Source: Chitinophagaceae bacterium (lineage in GTDB: Bacteria > Bacteroidota > Bacteroidia > Chitinophagales > Chitinophagaceae). Taken from it: a stretch of 64,000 nt of DNA. The notes beneath the pieces are model-generated. The model did not search any database. It was not told where the DNA came from and saw only the letters and a list, made by a program, of their open reading frames with translations. The stretch covers positions 1 to 64,000 of the forward strand of contig JAGKWS010000001.1 of NCBI GenBank assembly GCA_021151685.1, written 5' to 3'. This document shows, piece after piece, positions 1-7,854 of the stretch (its first letter is position 1; every line of letters begins with the position of its first letter). Position numbers and translations under genes: made by a program.

Positions 1-147
1 GAGCAGGTAAAGAAAATGCAAAAAGATGGACTGAGCGAAGATGCCGCCAAAGATGCCGAAACACGCATACAGGGCATTACCGACAAACATATAGCACTGG
101 TAGACCAACATTGCAAAGACAAAGAAAAAGACATCATGACTGTCTGA
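1..147 (+). CDS. frr: Ribosome recycling factor, C-terminal fragment (cut by window edge)
   Basis: The window opens in frame inside this gene; 48 residues and a TGA stop are visible. The protein releases ribosomes from mRNA after termination, together with EF-G, in the cytoplasm. The visible part matches the end of the RRF long helical domain: a VKKMQKDGLSEDAAKDAE segment, then a charged helix with TDKHIALVD and a Lys/Glu-rich tail. The full protein is normally about 185 residues, so roughly three quarters lies upstream. The next gene starts 75 bases downstream. The identification rests on this conserved C-terminus alone but is quite characteristic. Confidence 0.88.
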   Translation, partial: EQVKKMQKDGLSEDAAKDAETRIQGITDKHIALVDQHCKDKEKDIMTV

Positions 148-222
148 TTATTTTACTACAGGTAATAATTTTGAATGGCCGGGTTATCCCGGCCATCTTC
201 ATAAACAGGAAACAACCACCGA

Positions 223-1116
223 ATGACCGATCTGCAGCAAAGAATTTGTACACTATTCTCCATACCCATATATGCGGTACTCATTCCACTTGAGATAATA
301 TTGAGTAATTCCCGTCATCTTCGCTTCTACAGTCTGAAGGAAACGGCTATAAACGTGTACCTGAACATACTAAACGCCAGCATAGACCTGATACTGCGAT
401 TGGTGGTAGGCCTGTCATTCCTCACTTTTTTTTACAACTATCATTTGCCCATAACATGGCATCCCGTTGCCTACTGGTTCTTTCTGCTGATGGGCGAAGA
501 CTTCCTGTTTTGGCTGGAGCATTTTGTAGACCATAAGGTTCGCCTCTTCTGGGCAGTGCATGTTACACATCACTCATCGCCCGAGTACAACCTATCTACC
601 GGTTTCCGGTCCTCGGTGTTCATGCCTGTTTATAAGTATATCTACCTCATACCACTGGTATTGCTGGGCTTCTCCCCTGCCGATGTGTTGTTTATGTTCT
701 CCTTTACCCAGATATATGGCATACTGGTACATACTCAATACATCAAAAAGCTGCCCCGGTGGGTAGAGTACATTTTTGTAACCCCCTCGCACCATAGGGT
801 ACATCATGCCAGCAACATACCCTATCTCGATAAAAATATGGGTATGGTATTCATCATCTGGGATAGACTCTTTGGCACCTTTGCCCCCGAAAACCCGGAA
901 GAAAAGCCGGTATATGGCATTACCAGCCCTATACAAAACCCACACCATCCTGTACACATAGTAGTACACGAGTGGCAGGCCATTGCTAAAGATATGCGTA
1001 AGCCCATACCATTCCTTACCCGATTGAGGTACCTGTTTGCGCCTCCCGGCTGGAGCCACGATGGCAGTACCAAGACATCGAAGGAGTTGCAAAAAGCCCT
1101 GCAAAAGCACAAATAG
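223..1116 (+). CDS. Sterol desaturase / fatty acid hydroxylase family membrane protein
   Basis: This 297-residue integral membrane protein belongs to the fatty-acid hydroxylase superfamily, di-iron enzymes that hydroxylate or desaturate lipids in the membrane. The diagnostic histidine clusters are present: HFVDH at residues 100-104, HVTHH at 113-117 and HHRVHH at 190-195, with hydrophobic helices before and between them (about 10-28, 56-72, 80-97 and 138-165). Length is normal for bacterial members. The ATG is preceded by AGGAAAC about 8 bases upstream, supporting the start. The substrate cannot be read from sequence; sterols are unlikely in most Bacteroidota, so a fatty acid, carotenoid or sphingolipid-type substrate is more plausible. 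The family is certain, the reaction is not. Confidence 0.88.
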   Translation: MTDLQQRICTLFSIPIYAVLIPLEIILSNSRHLRFYSLKETAINVYLNILNASIDLILRLVVGLSFLTFFYNYHLPITWHPVAYWFFLLMGEDFLFWLEHFVDHKVRLFWAVHVTHHSSPEYNLSTGFRSSVFMPVYKYIYLIPLVLLGFSPADVLFMFSFTQIYGILVHTQYIKKLPRWVEYIFVTPSHHRVHHASNIPYLDKNMGMVFIIWDRLFGTFAPENPEEKPVYGITSPIQNPHHPVHIVVHEWQAIAKDMRKPIPFLTRLRYLFAPPGWSHDGSTKTSKELQKALQKHK

Positions 1117-1196
1117 TACCGTTCATAGTATTTTTGACAAATGTCAAAACAGGCCACAGGCGTTCATTCTAACATTGTGATACAAAACATATAAGA

Positions 1197-1577
1197 ATGA
1201 AACAGCAACATTTATTCCGGTGGGTTCCTCGTTTGTTTACCATTGCCGTTATACTGTTTATTGGCAGCTTTTCGGCCGATGGCTTTCAGAGCGGAATACC
1301 ATTTGCCGCTCAACTACAACACGTTCTCATGCACCTGCTACCGGCCATTTTTTTGTCCTTATTATTGGCTGTTGCATGGCGGTGGCAAAGGGCCGGCGGC
1401 ATTGCCTTGCTTGCTGTTGGCCTTTCACTGGCACCATTTGTGTTCCTGCTCAATCATCAGCGCAATCATTTTACAGTAGCACAAAGCCTGCTGATTGTGG
1501 CAATCATAAATGGGCCAATCATCGCATCGGGTTCGCTTTTTCTACTTAGTGCGCACAAATACAGCAATGCAGTGTAG
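1197..1577 (+). CDS. Small four-helix membrane protein of unknown function
   Basis: This 126-residue protein has four predicted membrane spans (about residues 12-29, 45-62, 67-85 and 96-116) and a basic N-terminus, suggesting an inner-membrane protein. I see no catalytic motif. It lies 80 bases after the hydroxylase and 154 bases before pyruvate kinase on the same strand; co-transcription with the hydroxylase is possible but not shown. The hydrophobic pattern and clean frame support a real gene. The function is unknown. Confidence 0.65.
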   Translation: MKQQHLFRWVPRLFTIAVILFIGSFSADGFQSGIPFAAQLQHVLMHLLPAIFLSLLLAVAWRWQRAGGIALLAVGLSLAPFVFLLNHQRNHFTVAQSLLIVAIINGPIIASGSLFLLSAHKYSNAV

Positions 1578-1624
1578 TACACAGATAACTACTGCATATA
1601 CATCAGGGGTTCACATGCAATCGC

Positions 1625-1632
1625 TATATTTG
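1625..1632 (+). promoter_or_regulatory. Candidate -7 box (TATATTTG) upstream of pyruvate kinase
   Basis: TATATTTG fits the Bacteroidota sigma-ABfr -7 consensus TAnnTTTG and lies about 100 bases before the pyk start, inside the only sizeable gap upstream of the gene. I could not find a clear TTG -33 element at the usual distance, so support is weak. Confidence 0.3.
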
Positions 1633-1731
1633 TAGTAGTACCGGGGCGAAACATCTTTTAGCAAAAACTTAAAACAGGTATTTCTTTCTTCATCTCCGGA
1701 TTACGCACATTTGTAATACACAACGCTCACA

Positions 1732-3153
1732 ATGCTTCATAAAACAAAAATCATTGCTACTGTAGGCCCGGCCTGCAATACCCACGAAAAATTACTTGGA
1801 TTGGTAAACGCTGGTGTCAACGTGTTCCGTCTCAACTTTTCGCATGGAACACACGAACAACATGCCCAGGTAATACAGCACATCAAGGCCATTAATGCTT
1901 CATACCCTTTCAATATTGCCATTCTTGCCGACCTGCAAGGACCCAAACTGAGGGTAGGCATGATAGAAGACAATCTGATAGAGTTTCAAAAGGGCGATCG
2001 CTTTTACTTTACCAACGAAAAATGTGTGGGCACCCGGGAAAAGATATATATATCTTACCCTAATTTTCACAACGATGTGCGCCCCAACGAAAAGATACTG
2101 CTGGATGATGGCAAGATAGAAGTGGTAGTAAAGGATATTTTGGCCGATGGCCGTGTACAGGTAGAGGTACTGACGGCGGGTGCATTATCATCGAACAAAG
2201 GCGTGAATCTACCCGATACAGCTATATCATTGCCCTCTCTTTCGGAGAAAGACCTGCGCGACCTCGATTTCATCATCAGTCAGGGTATAGATTGGGTGGC
2301 ACTTTCCTTTGTACGCAAGCCCGATGATGTAAGGCAACTACGCAACATCATCAAAAGCAAGCAAAGCAGTGCCAAAATAATATCGAAAATAGAGAAGCCC
2401 GAGGCATTGAAGCATCTGCGCGAAATCATACTGGCATCTGATGCGGTAATGGTAGCCCGTGGCGATTTGGGTGTGGAGCTGCCATTGGAGCAGATACCCA
2501 TGATACAGAAGAACATCGTTCGCAAGTGTATACATCGTGCCAAGCCTGTGATTATTGCTACCCAAATGATGGAGAGTATGATAGACAGGCCACGCCCCAA
2601 CCGTAGCGAAATAACTGATGTAGCCAATGCCGTACTGGAAGGTGCTGATGCCGTAATGCTGAGTGGCGAAACGGCTATGGGTATGAACCCCGAATTGGTG
2701 GTGCGTACCATGGTGAGCATCATTAACGAGGTGGAGAAAGAGGAAATTGTTTATAACAGAAACCTTACGCCACAACCGCACTCTCCGTCATTCCTTAGCG
2801 ATGCGCTGTGCTACAACGCCTGCGAAATAGCAAGCGAGGTAAAGGCCGATGCACTGATAGGCATGACACAATCGGGCTACACAGGCTTCATGTTGTCCAG
2901 CTATCGCCCAAGTTCGCCATTGTTTGTGTTCACCAAAACAGAATCACTTATCAACCAACTGAGTCTCAGTTGGGGCGTACAGGCCTTCTACTACGACAAG
3001 GAGGAAAGTCTGGATGCCATAATAGCCGACCAGCACCAAATGCTGAAAGAGAAAGGTCTGCTGAAAACCGGTGACGTAGTGGTAAACACAGGTAGTGCAC
3101 CGGTACACGAGCACTTATCTACCAATATGCTGAAGATTACTAAAATTGGTTAG
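1732..3153 (+). CDS. pyk: Pyruvate kinase
   Basis: This 473-residue enzyme converts phosphoenolpyruvate and ADP to pyruvate and ATP, the last step of glycolysis, in the cytoplasm. Seen in the sequence: the N-terminal KTKIIATVGPA strand, RLNFSHG, the DLQGPKLR loop, the B-domain insertion (about 70-165), SKIEKPEAL with the catalytic lysine, VARGDLGVELP, the TQMMESM helix and the SGETAMG loop. The C-terminal allosteric domain is complete. Length is typical. It is monocistronic as far as can be seen, and its stop overlaps by four bases the stop of the convergent phosphoesterase gene. Confidence 0.97.
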   Translation: MLHKTKIIATVGPACNTHEKLLGLVNAGVNVFRLNFSHGTHEQHAQVIQHIKAINASYPFNIAILADLQGPKLRVGMIEDNLIEFQKGDRFYFTNEKCVGTREKIYISYPNFHNDVRPNEKILLDDGKIEVVVKDILADGRVQVEVLTAGALSSNKGVNLPDTAISLPSLSEKDLRDLDFIISQGIDWVALSFVRKPDDVRQLRNIIKSKQSSAKIISKIEKPEALKHLREIILASDAVMVARGDLGVELPLEQIPMIQKNIVRKCIHRAKPVIIATQMMESMIDRPRPNRSEITDVANAVLEGADAVMLSGETAMGMNPELVVRTMVSIINEVEKEEIVYNRNLTPQPHSPSFLSDALCYNACEIASEVKADALIGMTQSGYTGFMLSSYRPSSPLFVFTKTESLINQLSLSWGVQAFYYDKEESLDAIIADQHQMLKEKGLLKTGDVVVNTGSAPVHEHLSTNMLKITKIG

Positions 3154-3647
3154 CGGGGGCCCAATTCTATTGCCTCGCATTGGCGCATATCGGCACCATC
3201 TATTGTGAACCGGATAAGCGTACGAACTTTATGCCAGCCATGTTTCCCGGCAGCTCCGGGATTCATGTGCAGGCATTTTTGTTTGTCGTCGTACATCACC
3301 TTTAGTATATGAGAGTGCCCACTGATGAACAACTTTGGCGATTGTATGGCCATTTCGGCCTTGGTGGCAGCCGTGTACCTCCCCGGATAGCCACCTATAT
3401 GTATCATCAGTACATTTACCCCTTCGCAAGTAAACCGCAGGCGTTCGGGGTAAGTGCTGCGTATGTCATATCCATCTATATTGCCATATACGCCTCTCAG
3501 CGGGCGAAATGCGGCCAGCTTATCAGCCACTTCAGCCGCAGGGCCAAAGTCGCCGGCATGCCATACCTCATCACACTGGTCAAAGTGTTTGAACACGGCA
3601 TCATCCAGATAGCCGTGTGTGTCCGATATGAGTCCTATACGCTTCAT
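3150..3647 (-). CDS. YfcE/MJ0936-type metallophosphoesterase
   Basis: This 165-residue protein is a small calcineurin-like phosphoesterase. The metal-binding motifs are all present: SDTHG near the N-terminus, HAGDFG, GNID, then HIGG and GHSH. The family hydrolyses phosphodiester or phosphomonoester bonds with two divalent metals in the cytoplasm; the natural substrate is unknown. The frame stays open upstream to 3923, but MKRIGLISDTHG is the family's standard start and it overlaps the HxlR gene stop by four bases (ATGA), so I place the start at 3647. The two genes probably form one operon. Confidence 0.9.
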   Translation of the reverse strand: MKRIGLISDTHGYLDDAVFKHFDQCDEVWHAGDFGPAAEVADKLAAFRPLRGVYGNIDGYDIRSTYPERLRFTCEGVNVLMIHIGGYPGRYTAATKAEMAIQSPKLFISGHSHILKVMYDDKQKCLHMNPGAAGKHGWHKVRTLIRFTIDGADMRQCEAIELGPR

Positions 3648-4030
3648 GCTTCTACCGGTTGTTTGCCCATTACCCGCTGCCTGTGCTGTGCACCCCATTG
3701 CCGTAGCGATGCTATTACATCCTTCAGTGTAGCGGCATAGGGTGTCAGCTCGTACACTACTGATACGGGTGTGGTATCGTACACCGTACGCTTCACCAAT
3801 TGGTGCATTTCCAGCTCGCGCAGCTCTTTCGACAGCATTTTCGGGGTAATACCTATCTGCCGGTGCAACTCCTTGAAACGGTAATTCCCAAAAGTCAGGG
3901 CAATGATAATGGGTATTTTCCACTTACCGCTCAGTATGTCCAGCGCATCGCGTACGGGCATTAGTTGCCCCCGGCACTCTTTAGGGTTGTGCTCTACCTG
4001 CACAACAGTCTCATTTACAACCTGTTCCAT
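3644..4030 (-). CDS. HxlR-family winged-helix transcriptional regulator
   Basis: This 128-residue DNA-binding protein matches the HxlR family: an early CRGQLMPVRDALDILSGKWK block (the conserved C followed by GGKW-like SGKWK), the RFKELHRQIGITPKMLSKEL recognition region, and the wing RTVYDTTPVSVVYELTPY. HxlR regulators respond to reactive electrophiles, oxidants or aldehydes, sometimes through the N-terminal cysteine, and usually control a divergent gene. Here the divergent gene is a DoxX-like membrane protein, with an NTATAC array in the shared gap, so control of that gene and of itself is likely. The downstream phosphoesterase is translationally coupled. Confidence 0.93.
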   Translation of the reverse strand: MEQVVNETVVQVEHNPKECRGQLMPVRDALDILSGKWKIPIIIALTFGNYRFKELHRQIGITPKMLSKELRELEMHQLVKRTVYDTTPVSVVYELTPYAATLKDVIASLRQWGAQHRQRVMGKQPVEA

Positions 4031-4060
4031 ATCTGCAATATAATTTTCGGAAGTACGCCA

Positions 4061-4111
4061 GTATACTTGAGTAAACCGATATACAAAGGTATACCACTAT
4101 ACAATGTATAC
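4061..4111. promoter_or_regulatory. Probable HxlR operator region: five NTATAC repeats
   Basis: The 108 bp divergent gap between hxlR and the doxX-like gene carries GTATAC at 4061, ATATAC at 4079, GTATAC at 4089, CTATAC at 4097 and GTATAC at 4106. The site at 4088-4095 is the perfect palindrome GGTATACC, and with GTATACC at 4106-4112 it forms a larger inverted repeat. Repeated short palindromes between an HxlR gene and its divergent target are the expected arrangement for this family. Binding is inferred. Confidence 0.55.
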
Positions 4112-4138
4112 CAAACAAAGAGAGCTTTGCACAAAAAA

Positions 4139-4507
4139 ATGACAATGAAAAGAAACAAACTGATTTTCTGGATTTCAACAGGGCTGATTGCCTTCGGATT
4201 TATTATGAGTGCGCTCATGTATTTTTCTCATAACCCGCAGGTTACAGAAGGGTTCAAGATATTGGGGTACCCTCCGTACATGCTCTATTTGTTGGGCACT
4301 GCCAAAATTTTGGGAGCCATAGGGCTTTTGCAACCCATGTGGCCACGCCTGCGCGAATGGGCCTATGCCGGGGCTACGTTTACGCTGTTGGGGGCTACGA
4401 TATCGCATATGGCTACTGCTACACCTTTTGTAGCACCGCTGGTAATGCTGGCTATACTGGCAGCATCGTGGTGGGCCAATAACAAGCTGGTTGTAGCAAA
4501 AGCCTGA
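4139..4507 (+). CDS. DoxX-like family membrane protein
   Basis: This protein of about 122 residues has four membrane helices and fits the DoxX-like family (PF13564-type): a first helix after MKRNKLIFWIS, the central segment with GYPPYMLYLLGTAKILGAIGLL, and a final helix followed by WWANNK. Such proteins are small inner-membrane proteins of poorly defined role, often induced by redox or electrophile stress under HxlR or MarR regulators. The frame is open further upstream to 3965, but that part overlaps hxlR, so I use the ATG at 4139; the ATG at 4145 is an equal alternative. It is divergent from hxlR. Confidence 0.85.
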   Translation: MTMKRNKLIFWISTGLIAFGFIMSALMYFSHNPQVTEGFKILGYPPYMLYLLGTAKILGAIGLLQPMWPRLREWAYAGATFTLLGATISHMATATPFVAPLVMLAILAASWWANNKLVVAKA

Positions 4508-4557
4508 AAATGATTGGCTTGGTGGGGGGGCTGAAAAACAAAGAAATTCCCTTTTTT

Positions 4558-4630
4558 AGAGCCGGTATAAGATTCATTCATTAGATTTCTTATGGTTGTT
4601 TTGGGCTGCAACTTCGTTACATTTTTCGCC
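4558..4630 (+). repeat. Truncated copy of a MITE-like interspersed element
   Basis: These 73 bases match, with few changes, the left part of the elements at 6543-6704 and 13986-14148: the AGAGCCGGT terminus, the TTTCTTATGGTTGTTTT segment and the block GGCTGCAACTTCGTTACATT. Similarity stops abruptly after TTTTTCGCC, and the right half with the other terminal repeat is missing. The unrelated hairpin-rich sequence that follows suggests truncation or replacement. Confidence 0.75.
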
Positions 4631-4677
4631 AGTAGTTTTACTGTGTGCTTTTTATTGTGTTATGTGCCCGGCTGCTC

Positions 4678-4710
4678 TTACTTTTCTTTTCAGCAGCGAA
4701 AAGAAAGTAA
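4678..4710. repeat. Hairpin of TTACTTTTCTTTT / AAAAGAAAGTAA arms
   Basis: The arms at 4678-4690 and 4699-4710 pair with one bulge around a CAGCAGCG loop. The downstream arm continues into CAAAAGAAAGC. Sequences of this composition are common in intergenic repeats of many bacteria. There is no gene immediately upstream for which it would serve as a simple terminator. Confidence 0.5.
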
Positions 4711-4809
4711 CAAAAGAAAGCACCATCGGGCCATGGGCGGGGGAATGGCTATGGGGCATTCAATATCAAATGTCAAATTCAGTAACATTGTTCTGTGCAT
4801 GATTGCTGA

Positions 4810-4839
4810 GTGGTGGCCAATCTGAAGATTGGCCACCAC
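4810..4839. repeat. Perfect 13 bp stem hairpin
   Basis: GTGGTGGCCAATC and its exact complement flank a TGAA tetraloop. It is too GC-balanced and lacks a T-run, so it resembles a REP-type palindrome rather than an intrinsic terminator. Confidence 0.6.
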
Positions 4840-4842
4840 AAT

Positions 4843-4864
4843 GATGTAGTGTGGACACTACGTC
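4843..4864. repeat. Short palindrome, second of the hairpin cluster
   Basis: Ten base pairs including one G-T wobble surround a GG centre (GTAGTGT-GG-ACACTAC core). It begins four bases after the preceding hairpin. Confidence 0.45.
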
Positions 4865-4899
4865 AATCTGGGACAACAACAGTATGGCTACACATTATA

Positions 4900-4920
4900 G
4901 GGCAACCACAAGGGTTGCCC
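4900..4920. repeat. REP-like hairpin GGGCAACC / GGTTGCCC
   Basis: Eight base pairs flank an ACAAG loop and are followed by CCTACGG. Palindromes of this composition are often dispersed in bacterial genomes as repetitive extragenic elements; only one copy is visible in this window. Confidence 0.5.
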
Positions 4921-5140
4921 CTACGGAGGCTTGTTTGAATAGCGTTTTTGCGATATAATTTGAGCTGCGAGCAGATAGCAGGGGTAGCCCCTATGGGGAT
5001 TTGACTGTGAGCTACAGTGCTTTCACTCCTATAGGCGTGATACAGGCATAGCACCTCAAATTTAGACTTAGCCATGAAATCATTCTATAATGCTGACCTT
5101 GGCAGGACTTGGGTAACTTTATGCGACTTATACTGCAACC

Positions 5141-5788
5141 ATGTACTACGATGCACACACCCACTATATGGCACAAACCGAAGGTGTGACACAAATAAAC
5201 AATGTGCTGGCCAACTACACCAACCCCTCATTTGCCCTGTACCGAAGTGTGGGCATGCATCCATGGCATCTCGATGATTGGCACAACCAATGGCACCAAC
5301 TGGAAACAGCCGCCCCGCACCCCAATGTGTTGGCAATAGGCGAATGTGGTCTTGATAAAGTAACTCATACCCCATGGGCATTGCAGACAGAGGTATTTAC
5401 AAAGCAGGTACTATTGGCACAATCTCTTCAAAAACCACTCATCATTCACTGCGTGCGGGCATATAGCGAGGTGGCAAGTATACTGCAAAAAGCAGGCGTG
5501 CATATACCTGTAGTGTTTCATGGTTTCAGCAAGGGTATGAATGTAGCTACGCCATTGCTGCAAAAGGGCTATACACTGTCGTTTGGGGCGCACCTGCTAC
5601 ACAAAAACAGTAATACTGCCATGGTGTTACAACAAACCCCCGATGAGTTATTTCTGCTGGAAACTGACGATGCCGATGTACCCATACAAATGATTTACAA
5701 ACAGGCTGCAGAAATAAGGAAAACCACCGAAGATGCCATTATTTTGCAAGTTGCTAAAAACTTCAAAAAACTGTTTGGCGTATCATGA
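5141..5788 (+). CDS. TatD-family metal-dependent hydrolase (short form)
   Basis: This 215-residue protein is a TatD-like amidohydrolase-fold protein, a group that includes 3'-5' DNA exonucleases and D-aminoacyl-tRNA hydrolases. Metal-binding positions are visible: DAHTH (H6 and H8), GECGLDK with E68, H103 in IIHCVRAYSE, H127 in VFHGFS and ETDDAD at 174-179. It is shorter than the usual 255 or so residues, mainly in the first third. The stop overlaps the tcdA start by four bases (ATGA), so the two are probably co-translated. The substrate is unknown. Confidence 0.87.
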   Translation: MYYDAHTHYMAQTEGVTQINNVLANYTNPSFALYRSVGMHPWHLDDWHNQWHQLETAAPHPNVLAIGECGLDKVTHTPWALQTEVFTKQVLLAQSLQKPLIIHCVRAYSEVASILQKAGVHIPVVFHGFSKGMNVATPLLQKGYTLSFGAHLLHKNSNTAMVLQQTPDELFLLETDDADVPIQMIYKQAAEIRKTTEDAIILQVAKNFKKLFGVS

Positions 5789-6543
5789 CAAATACAGCAT
5801 GGCTTTCGCGTACCGAGCTACTGGTTGGTAAAGAAAAATTACAAAGACTCATTTCTGCCCATGTATTGGTGGTGGGCATGGGGGGCGTGGGCTCTTTTGC
5901 CGCCGAATTCATTTGCCGTGCAGGTGTAGGCGAAATGACCATTATTGATGGCGATGTGGTAGACCCCAGCAACCGTAACCGACAACTGCCTGCACTGGCC
6001 ACTACGCACGGCATGAGTAAGGCGGAACTGATGGGCGAACGCCTGATGGCCATAAACCCCGAACTAAAGCTACACGTAATAAAAGAGTTTGTAACACCAG
6101 ACCGTGTAGAAGCCATGCTGAGTAGCCGCCCCGATTATGTGATAGATGCCATAGACAGCATTTCGCCCAAACTAACCTTTATAAAGGCTGCCTATGCTAT
6201 GAAGCTGCCCTTGGTAAGTTCTATGGGAGCTGGTGCGCGGCTGGACCCTACACAAATACAAGTTGCCGATATTTCTAAGACACACACCTGCCCCTTTGCA
6301 CAGCAAATACGGAAGCAACTAAGGCAGGAGGGAATACGAAAGGGCGTAAAAGTGGTATTTTCGCCGGAAGTACCATTGTGGGATTCGTTGATGCTTACAC
6401 AGGGCACACCATTCAAGCGGTCGGCATATGGTACTATATCTTACATGCCGGCCACATTTGGCTCGGTATTGTCATCCGTTGTTATCCGTGCGCTGATGGA
6501 GCCTGCAAAAGAAACGGCACCAGAACAACCAAGTGGTAACTAA
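5785..6543 (+). CDS. tcdA: tRNA threonylcarbamoyladenosine dehydratase (TcdA/YgdL-type E1-like enzyme)
   Basis: This 252-residue ThiF/E1-like protein uses ATP to cyclise t6A37 in tRNA to ct6A. It shows the Rossmann nucleotide loop GMGGVGS (31-37), the acidic DGD at 55-57, the NRNRQ motif (63-67) that in E1-like enzymes contacts ATP, DAIDSISPK, and the C-terminal SYMPATFG segment typical of TcdA. Length suits TcdA rather than MoeB or ThiF, and no ubiquitin-like partner is adjacent. It is coupled to the TatD-like gene upstream. Its TAA stop ends on the first base of an interspersed element, so the last residues may have been altered by that insertion. Confidence 0.88.
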   Translation: MTNTAWLSRTELLVGKEKLQRLISAHVLVVGMGGVGSFAAEFICRAGVGEMTIIDGDVVDPSNRNRQLPALATTHGMSKAELMGERLMAINPELKLHVIKEFVTPDRVEAMLSSRPDYVIDAIDSISPKLTFIKAAYAMKLPLVSSMGAGARLDPTQIQVADISKTHTCPFAQQIRKQLRQEGIRKGVKVVFSPEVPLWDSLMLTQGTPFKRSAYGTISYMPATFGSVLSSVVIRALMEPAKETAPEQPSGN

Positions 6544-6704
6544 GAGCCGGTTTAAGATATATTGGTTGGGTTTCTTATGGTTGTTTTTGGCTGCAACTTC
6601 GTTACATTTTTCGCCATAGGAATGGCTATGGCTGCAACATGTGCCTCGTTTCGCTCAAAAATAACGCTCATATTAATTACAAGCAATAAATATTAAAAGG
6701 CTCT
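6543..6704 (+). repeat. MITE-like interspersed element, full-length copy
   Basis: This 162 bp element starts AGAGCCGGTTTAAGAT and ends with GGCTCT; the ends pair as imperfect terminal inverted repeats. The centre (CTGCAACTTCGTTACATTT, then the GCCATAG/CTATGGC hairpin, then CATGTGCCTCGTTTCGCTC) is almost identical to the copy at 13986-14148. It encodes no protein. No unambiguous target-site duplication can be read. The first base completes the tcdA stop codon. Confidence 0.8.
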
Positions 6705-6720
6705 AATACAAAATAGACAC

Positions 6721-6761
6721 ATAACGAATAAAGCCACCTCTTAGGTGGCTTTATTCGTTAT
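6721..6761. terminator. Strong bidirectional intrinsic terminator
   Basis: An 18 bp perfect stem centred on GCCACC-TCTTA-GGTGGC is flanked by A-rich and T-rich arms. It lies between the convergent tcdA side and the lipoprotein gene ending at 6783, and could stop transcription in both directions. Confidence 0.8.
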
Positions 6762-6782
6762 AATAAGTGCAAAAAATACTCT

Positions 6783-7634
6783 TTAATACGTGAGCGTCAA
6801 TTGATAAATATTGACACCGATATTCAACTGGGCGGCATCATCGCAAGTGCCAGTACCATAGTTCAAAACACGGCTACCTGTGTACCCTGTTACATTTACC
6901 ACACCCGACTGCGCAAAATTGCAAGCAGTACCAAACTGTAGTGGTGTAGCAATATTAAAGTTGAACACATGGCCATTGGGGCGTGTGAGTGTGGCCATAC
7001 CCGAGATAGAGAAATAATCGTCATCGCGGTTATTGGTTTTGTCGCCGGCTACCCAGCGGCGCAGCAGGTTGCCAGACCATACAATGTACTGGCTTTTGAG
7101 TGGGTCTGGGTTCATGTTCAGCGAGTCATTTACCTGAACTTTATAGTACCAGTTACCAGTTACAGTAGTATCGACACGGGTTGTTTTTACCCAACCAGTG
7201 AGCTGATTACCATCGAGATAGTATTTGTTATAGGTAATGGTGTGTACCTGATTGGTATCGAGGTAACGACCATTGTACTGAATAATGATAGAGCCACGAC
7301 GCTTGCGACCATCGGCACAAACACAATCCGTCTCGCCAAACCGGATAATAAGAGTATGTGGTGTACTGAACGTATCTACAGCCACAGTGGCACAGGTACT
7401 GGTAGATTGTCTGATGTATTCGGCATTATACAATGTGCCCGCCTGGTCGGCAAGGGAAATCACATCGTTATTGGCAAACTCTATACGCGATGCATCCGAG
7501 GCATAGCCAATACGATCATCGTCATTGCTCAAATAATTAGAGTCCTTATTCTCTGGCCTGCGGCAGGCAGTAAACAGCAAAGCCGAGAAAGCGATGAGCG
7601 ATACGAATTTGCTGATTTGAAACGAAATATGCAT
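6783..7634 (-). CDS. Lipoprotein of unknown function
   Basis: This 283-residue protein has a lipoprotein signal: a basic and hydrophobic start followed by the lipobox LFTAC with the acylated cysteine at residue 24. The mature part begins RRPENKDSNY and is rich in Thr, Asp and Tyr, with a strand-like pattern and two conserved-looking cysteine pairs (TDCVCADG, and later TACNFAQ and GTCDDA). I recognise no family with confidence; it resembles uncharacterised Bacteroidota lipoproteins that coat the outer membrane. It ends just before the strong terminator at 6721-6761 and is transcribed alone. Confidence 0.75.
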   Translation of the reverse strand: MHISFQISKFVSLIAFSALLFTACRRPENKDSNYLSNDDDRIGYASDASRIEFANNDVISLADQAGTLYNAEYIRQSTSTCATVAVDTFSTPHTLIIRFGETDCVCADGRKRRGSIIIQYNGRYLDTNQVHTITYNKYYLDGNQLTGWVKTTRVDTTVTGNWYYKVQVNDSLNMNPDPLKSQYIVWSGNLLRRWVAGDKTNNRDDDYFSISGMATLTRPNGHVFNFNIATPLQFGTACNFAQSGVVNVTGYTGSRVLNYGTGTCDDAAQLNIGVNIYQLTLTY

Positions 7635-7854
7635 ATGCCAATAATTTAGCGTTGATACCGTTGTGATGTGTTGGTTAGTTAAATTTCACGCTAATATACA
7701 CGATAGTGGTAAATCTTGCATAAAAACAGCCGAATAATCGACTATTTTTGCCCCAATGGGCCATTACAACATGTATATGCCCGGTTACTATCGCTTCTGA
7801 AAGCGGTAACAATCAGTTTTTTTGTACATTACAACAAACACATCGGGTTCATTT

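Larger units (their letters stand above)
4508..5140. other. Gene-free 630 bp patch of repeats and hairpins
   Basis: No convincing coding frame spans this gap between the doxX-like gene and the TatD-like gene; the short open frames run through repeat sequence. It holds the truncated interspersed element at 4558-4630, a purine/pyrimidine hairpin at 4678-4710 and three strong hairpins between 4810 and 4920, followed by lower-complexity sequence with GGGGTAGCCCCTATGGGG near 4979. It looks like a site where small non-coding repeats have accumulated. Confidence 0.6.

Noticed and set aside
111..293. Short frame of 60 residues at the left end
   Set aside because: It overlaps the end of frr and the start of the hydroxylase gene in another frame and has no support.
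4592..4825. Short frames crossing the truncated element
   Set aside because: They run through repeat sequence shared with the other element copies, where the frame is not kept.
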